Origin: Mucispirillum schaedleri ASF457
GTDB lineage: Bacteria; Chrysiogenota; Deferribacteres; Deferribacterales; Mucispirillaceae
Direction: 5' to 3'
NCBI RefSeq assembly: GCF_000487995.2
Contig: NZ_CP097562.1
Location: 741,001-805,000, forward strand
DNA length: 64,000 nucleotides
Below the pieces are notes generated by a model. That model did no database searches. It was not told the origin of the DNA and saw nothing but the letters and a program-made list of their open reading frames with translations. This document shows positions 59,888-64,000 of this stretch, piece after piece. Positions within the stretch are counted from its first letter, which is position 1; each line of letters starts with the position of its first letter. The position numbers and the translations under genes were made by a program.

Positions 59888-60204
59888 GGATGTATTTTTT
59901 AATAAAGGATAAATTTATTCACTTCGCCTTATAACTCTCATTATGACATAATTGTAGTAGTTTTATTATTCAGAGCTGCTGTCACACAATGTCTATTATG
60001 AGGATAGCGAAGAATCTTGTATCTATAATGAGGTTAAAACTGCTAACTTTTTAGGATACTGTATAATATAAGTATAAGTATGAATTTAGATATTGCCTAA
60101 ACAGTTAATAATTTATAGAATGTTTAAATTGCAATAATTCTAAATACTATATTGTGGGTTGCAGTTTTTACAATACAGATACTTCGCCTTATGGCTCAGT
60201 ATGA
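59888..60204 (+). repeat. 317-bp segment duplicated at 61668-61978
   Basis: Starts in the hairpin half GGATGTATTTTTTAATAAAGG and runs through a TATTATTCAGAGCTGCTG block, a (T/C)TATT(A/C)TGAG..ATAGCGAAGAATCTT block, and a long GATACTGTATAATATAAGTATAA..TTGTGGGTTGCAGTTTTTACAATACAGATACTT part. The downstream copy is similar over its whole length with scattered substitutions and short gaps. No open reading frame of note. Confidence 0.85.
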
Positions 60205-60214
60205 TATGAATGCA

Positions 60215-60434
60215 GGCTTAGGACAAGCCGTCTGAAAATGAGCGATAGCTGAACTTGTTTTGGTAGAGCGTGATTTTAAAAAACATGGAGAGCATATTTT
60301 ACTACACTGCACTCCGAGTATGTAAAACGACTTGCCATTAATATAGGCAAGACTCTGTTTTTGCAGCACAAGGACTTTCCGAGCAAGCAGCGATGGAATA
60401 AAAAGTCCGCAGCTGGACAGTATTTGAAAATAAA
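60215..60434 (+). repeat. dispersed repeat unit interrupted by a structured insert
   Basis: GGCTT-AGGAC-AAGCC hairpin (60215-60229), AGCGATAGCTGAACTTGTTTTGGTAGAGCGTGA, then the A+T hairpin is interrupted after AAAAAACATGGAG by ~120 bases of higher G+C, before the unit resumes near AAATAAAGGGTAAATTAAGATACTTC. The insert is described separately. Confidence 0.75.
60296..60420 (+). other. G+C-richer insert with several hairpins, possible small RNA
   Basis: CTTGCC / GGCAAG (60331-60336, 60346-60351), GGACTTT / AAAGTCC (60372-60378, 60402-60408) and GTCC-GCAGCT-GGAC (60405-60418), the last competing with the second. No promoter or terminator is clear and no open reading frame was found, so calling it an RNA is speculative. 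Confidence 0.35.
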
Positions 60435-60442
60435 GGGTAAAT

Positions 60443-60562
60443 TAAGATACTTCACTATATTTCAAGACCAGTATTAACATACAGTTTTCACACGATAACT
60501 CATTTTGAGTCTGATTTTATAGGCGAAAAATCTAAATTATATATATTACAGTAGTATATAAA
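60443..60562 (+). repeat. dispersed repeat fragment (module A remnant plus module B)
   Basis: AAGATACTTCACTATATTTC.. followed by CTCATTTTGAGTCTGATTTTATAGGCGAAAAATCTAAATTATATATATTACAGTAG. From 60563 to 60822 I see only A+T-rich sequence. Confidence 0.75.
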
Positions 60563-60822
60563 TCAAAAAATGCAGCAATCTTAAAACAGTATTGACAATT
60601 ATTGCAGCTTATACTAACTAAATTATTCGCATTCGCTCATAATGACAGGTGGCAGCATATCTTTCTTAAAAAGAGCAAAGCGGAGCAAAAGAAATATATA
60701 TCAAAATAAGATAATGTTTAATAAATAAGCAAAATAAATAGATTATTCCATTTGCTTATAATAAATATCCATCCTTTTAAACATTAAGAAACATATTAAA
60801 AATAATAAAATATAAAAACAGT

Positions 60823-60866
60823 TTTTTTGTAACTATTTTCTTTCAACTGCGACTAATAAAACATAA
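60823..60866 (+). promoter_or_regulatory. conserved 44-bp upstream block of the second PepSY-like gene
   Basis: Counterpart of 59184-59227 (about 35 of 44 identical). Ends 44 bases before the start codon. Between it and the gene GGTTTCAAGCC and CCTTAAAAGGAG can form a small hairpin next to the ribosome site. Confidence 0.65.
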
Positions 60867-60910
60867 AGTAAAGGTATAAAAGGTTTCAAGCCTTAAAAGG
60901 AGTTATACTT

Positions 60911-61333
60911 ATGAAAAAAATCTTAGTTTTAACAGCAGCATTTTTAATGACAGCAAGTCTTGCTTTTGCAGATATGGTTATTGCACCAGATGCACTTCCT
61001 GCAAATGTTAAGCAATTTATTCAAGCAAATTTTCCTACTTCTAATATTATGTTTGCAGAGCAGGATTATGATAGTATTGAAGTAAAATTAAATACAGGTG
61101 TAGAAGTTGAATTTTATATAAATGGTGATTGGAAAGAAATTAAAGCATACCAAAACTTTCCAACAGCAGTTTTACCTGCCCCAGTTGCAGATGCAGTAAA
61201 AAATGCTCATCCTCAGGCTTTTATTATAAAAGCAGAAAAAACATGGAATGGTTTTGAAATAAAAACAAGTAATATGATGGAAATATATATTACTGCAAAT
61301 GGTCAAATAATGGGACAAAAATTTGATGATTAA
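60911..61333 (+). CDS. secreted PepSY-like (DUF2874-type) protein, copy 2
   Basis: 140 residues, the same length as copy 1. Signal peptide MKKILVLTAAFLMTASLAFA|DM. Two half-repeats: ALPANVKQFIQANFPTSNIMFAEQDYDSIEVKLNTGVEVEFYINGDWKEIKAYQNFPTAVLP, then VADAVKNAHPQAFIIKAEKTWNGFEIKTSNMMEIYITANGQIMGQKFDD. Roughly half the residues match copy 1. AAAAGGAG precedes the ATG. Ancestral duplication of gene, upstream block and downstream segment is indicated. Confidence 0.88.
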   Translation: MKKILVLTAAFLMTASLAFADMVIAPDALPANVKQFIQANFPTSNIMFAEQDYDSIEVKLNTGVEVEFYINGDWKEIKAYQNFPTAVLPAPVADAVKNAHPQAFIIKAEKTWNGFEIKTSNMMEIYITANGQIMGQKFDD

Positions 61334-61358
61334 TGTTTTAAAAAATAGTATACTCACA

Positions 61359-61382
61359 ACTACCCGTTAAACAACGGGTAGT
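61359..61382 (+). terminator. terminator of the second PepSY-like gene
   Basis: ACTACCCGTT / AACGGGTAGT, perfect 10-bp arms with AAAC loop, followed by TTATTTTTATG. Confidence 0.92.
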
Positions 61383-61476
61383 TTATTTTTATGCTATAAT
61401 CTATTATCTCTTGCAGTTTCTATTATGCTGACTTATTAAAATCACATCACAGTAATTACAATCTTATCACTAACTG

Positions 61477-61978
61477 GACTTACCCCAGAAATTTTATATA
61501 TCAGTCATTTTGAGCCTGATTTTAAAGGTGAAAAAATCTAAATTATATAGTTTTAGATACTTCGCCTTATTACTCTCAGTATGACATGTAAGCAGGCTCT
61601 GGACGAGCCGTCTGAAAGTGAGCGATAACCGAACTTATTTCGGCAGAGCGTGATTTAAAAAATACAAGGATGTATTTTTTAATAAAGGATAAATTTATTT
61701 ACTTCTCCTTATTACTATCAGTATGACAATTGTAGCAGTTTTATTATTCAGAGCTGCTGCCACACAATGCCTATTCTGAGCATAGCGAAGAATCTTATAT
61801 TTATAATGAAATTAAAACTACAAACTTTTTAAGATACTGTATAATATAAGTATAAATTTAGATATTGCCTAAAAGTTAATAATTTATAGAATATTTAAAT
61901 TGAAATAATTCTAAATACTATATTGTGGGTTGCAGTTTTTACAATACAGATACTTTGTCTTATCACTATCAGTATAAC
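61477..61978 (+). repeat. composite dispersed repeat beginning with an IS-end-like sequence
   Basis: GACTTACCCCAGAAATTTT (61477-61495) resembles the IS3-family end GAACTTACCCAAAAATTTT. Module B follows at the same distance as in the 49.8-kb block, then module A, GGCTC-TGGAC-GAGCC, CCGAA/TTCGG, the TACA/TGTA hairpin, and from 61668 the segment duplicated from 59888-60204. It fills most of the spacer 61334-62275. Confidence 0.82.
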
Positions 61979-62222
61979 CTTATTTATCTTAAATTCTCTT
62001 ACTATATTTATTACATTTAAAAGTATAATTTAAACTTAATTTACATGACTGCCTATATTTGTTATAGATTTTACATATCATTTTTTATGTATTTTACAAC
62101 AAGCATTAAATTACATTATAATATCCCTATGCTTTTACAGAAACACAAACTTATTATATATCTTTTATACTTTTATAATATTTATTATAAATCATTTTTC
62201 TTCTATACTAAAGAGTTACTAA

Positions 62223-62249
62223 AAAAGCCACTGATATTCAGTGGCTTTT
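62223..62249. terminator. bidirectional terminator before the chemotaxis receptor gene
   Basis: AAAAGCCACTGA / TCAGTGGCTTTT, perfect 12-bp arms with a 3-base loop. On the minus strand it is followed by TTAGTAAC after a T-run, so it ends the leftward receptor gene; on the plus strand by GTTTTATTTT. Confidence 0.9.
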
Positions 62250-62275
62250 GTTTTATTTTATTGTATTATATATAA

Positions 62276-64000
62276 CTATACATTAAATTTACTTATTAAC
62301 ATTTTTAACCCGTCTGTTCTTTCCTGTAAATGTGCAACAGTTCTATTAACTTCACTTACTGCCTGATTACTTTCTTCAATACCTGCTGCAATTACCTGAG
62401 TATTATCAACAACTGTTAATATTGTGCTGTATTGGTTAGACACACTTTCTGCAACTGTTTTCATTTCTCTGTGTAAGTCCATAACACTTTCAACAGCACT
62501 TTTAAATCCTTCATTAGTTTCGCCAATATTATCAACACCAGCCTGAACGCTTTCTACTGATTTTGTCATCTCAACAGAAGCAAGATTTGATTTCTGCTGC
62601 AATGAGCCTATAATAGATTCTATTTTGCCAGTAGCATGCTGTGTTCTTTCTGCAAGTTTTCTTACTTCATCTGCAACTACTGCAAACCCCCTGCCTGCTT
62701 CACCTGCACGAGCTGCTTCAATTGCTGCATTTAATGCAAGAAGATTTGTCTGGTTTGCAATATCATTAATAACACTTAATATTTCACCTATCTGGTTAGA
62801 GCTGTCTGCAAGCTCTGAAATAACAGCTTCCAATGATACTGTTTCATTTTTTATAGTCATCATATCCTGCTGCACACCATTTAACTGGTCTGCTCCAGAC
62901 TGAGTTTTTACTGCTGCACCTTCTAATATATCCATATTAGTATCAAGAGCCTGTGATGTTTCATTAGAAATATCTCTAACAGTATCCATACTTAAAACCA
63001 TATCAGATATTTGTTTAGCCTGAGAATCAAAAGTTGTTGATAATTCTTCCATTGTAGCTGCAAGCTCATTATTACCTGAAGCAACTTCATTTGTTGCATC
63101 TTTTACTTCTTTAATAATAATCTGCACATTTTCTATAAAAGAATTAACATGTGCTGCCAGCTCTCCAAACTCATCTTTTGATTTAATATCTATTCGTTTA
63201 GTTAAATCACCATCACCATTTGTTAAATTACTTATCCTTGCTACAAGGACATCTAAAGGTTTAATAACACTAATATTTAATGATAATATAACAATGAATG
63301 CTAATATTATAGCCAAAACAGCAAAAAAGGAACTAGTTAAAAGAGCTTTTTTCTGACTGGCAATAATGTTATCAGCTGCTATTCTAACATCATCTGCAGA
63401 AAGTCTTTCATATTCTTCTAATTGAAAAAATAATGTATCCTTGCTGGTATTAACTTTCCCCATAGATGAAGAAAATTCACTAAATAAAGGCTCTGCATTT
63501 TTAGCCATTTTTTCAAGCTCTACAATTTTATTAGAGATATATGTTAAATCATCTATAGATTCTCTTAATCTTGCTACTTTTCTTGCTTCTTGTATATGTT
63601 CTCTCATTTCATTTATTTGCAGATAAATAGAATTATATACTTCCATACTGTAAGTAGCCCCTGAAAGTATTGTATTAGCAATAGATACTGTTTCTAAAGC
63701 ATGCTCTTTTGCTTCACCAAGTAAAAAAGAAAGTTTAAAAAAATTAAGAATACGCTCTTGATCATTTCTATCAATATAATCTTCCATACGATTAGCAGTT
63801 CTGTTTTGTATTCTCTCAGTAGCTGTGAATAAATCATTAGCAGTAGTAAGGAAAGTATCACCATTATCTTTAAGTAATTTAAAAGAATTAGTTACCTTTT
63901 GGGAGCTTACAGCAAAATCTTCAACACCACTATAAAATTCATCTAACTGATTATAATCATAAAACATTTTAGGATTTTTACTCACTATATTTTTAAACTG
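62276..64000 (-). CDS. methyl-accepting chemotaxis protein (N-terminus beyond the window)
   Basis: The frame is open to base 64000, and the expected first membrane helix is missing, so the true start lies outside the window; a GTG at 63985 is inside the sensor region. Visible: ~210 residues of helical extracytoplasmic sensor, a membrane helix ([22 protein letters not shown]), HAMP ([33 protein letters not shown]), and the signalling domain with the conserved hairpin tip ([39 protein letters not shown]). Transmits ligand signals to CheA/CheW and so to the flagellar motor. No C-terminal CheR-binding pentapeptide. Ligand unknown. Confidence 0.95.
   Translation of the reverse strand, partial: QFKNIVSKNPKMFYDYNQLDEFYSGVEDFAVSSQKVTNSFKLLKDNGDTFLTTANDLFTATERIQNRTANRMEDYIDRNDQERILNFFKLSFLLGEAKEHALETVSIANTILSGATYSMEVYNSIYLQINEMREHIQEARKVARLRESIDDLTYISNKIVELEKMAKNAEPLFSEFSSSMGKVNTSKDTLFFQLEEYERLSADDVRIAADNIIASQKKALLTSSFFAVLAIILAFIVILSLNISVIKPLDVLVARISNLTNGDGDLTKRIDIKSKDEFGELAAHVNSFIENVQIIIKEVKDATNEVASGNNELAATMEELSTTFDSQAKQISDMVLSMDTVRDISNETSQALDTNMDILEGAAVKTQSGADQLNGVQQDMMTIKNETVSLEAVISELADSSNQIGEILSVINDIANQTNLLALNAAIEAARAGEAGRGFAVVADEVRKLAERTQHATGKIESIIGSLQQKSNLASVEMTKSVESVQAGVDNIGETNEGFKSAVESVMDLHREMKTVAESVSNQYSTILTVVDNTQVIAAGIEESNQAVSEVNRTVAHLQERTDGLKMLISKFNV

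Noticed and set aside
62045-62275. 76-codon open frame before the chemotaxis receptor
   Set aside because: It runs through a strong bidirectional terminator and has a composition typical of chance A+T-rich frames.

Overview
The window is about 70% A+T, with tightly packed genes separated by A+T-rich spacers. It looks like a Gram-negative, motile, anaerobic or fermentative bacterium: it has an outer-membrane-type protein, an RND pump, flagellar stator and export genes, a chemotaxis receptor, aspartase, malic enzyme and methylmalonyl-CoA mutase. Protein style and gene content suggest Deferribacterota, perhaps a Mucispirillum-like gut organism. That is an inference; no 16S or marker tree can be read here.

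Layout. 1-5.0 kb: metal P-type ATPase with an ArsR repressor and operator, a two-component system, and htpG behind a CIRCE heat-shock operator. 5.2-13.7 kb: a lipoprotein, an M3 peptidase and an AddAB-type helicase-nuclease pair. 13.7-14.5 kb: a tandem array of 118-bp repeats. 14.6-21.6 kb: a predicted outer-membrane protein with an in-frame C9 tract, a Gx-type membrane protein with a NusG-II partner, then an HD-GYP protein coupled to a very large hybrid 'kinase' whose phospho-accepting histidine is asparagine. 22.2-30.6 kb: an RND efflux operon bracketed by two inverted 1450-bp IS3-family copies. 30.6-34.9 kb: motA-motB-fliL-fliN-fliO-fliP-fliQ, read leftward. 35.3-46.2 kb: malic enzyme, asparaginase, an LprI-like protein, YjbQ, a Sel1 protein, pncA-pncB NAD salvage and methylmalonyl-CoA mutase. 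46.4-52.2 kb: a lipoprotein, an IS481-like element, RNase H, tRNA-Leu(CAA) and a YolD/Y-family polymerase pair. 52.7-64 kb: a lipoprotein, aspartase, a degenerate phosphoethanolamine-transferase-like protein with a cupin, an AEC transporter, a 3-methyladenine glycosylase, duplicated PepSY-like secreted proteins and a chemotaxis receptor cut by the window end.

The least explained component is a modular intergenic repeat family found in at least ten spacers, mostly at gene 3' ends. Its units carry several hairpins whose arms change in compensating ways between copies, including G-U intermediates, which suggests selection on a folded RNA (or single-stranded DNA). One block of it is flanked by inverted sequences closely resembling the ends of the resident IS3-family element, so the family may be partly a non-autonomous relative of that IS. 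This is the best candidate here for an undescribed system.

Links between genes: aspartase, asparaginase, malic enzyme and methylmalonyl-CoA mutase fit a C4-dicarboxylate and amino-acid-based anaerobic metabolism (inference). The flagellar operon, HD-GYP protein and chemotaxis receptor fit c-di-GMP-tuned motility.
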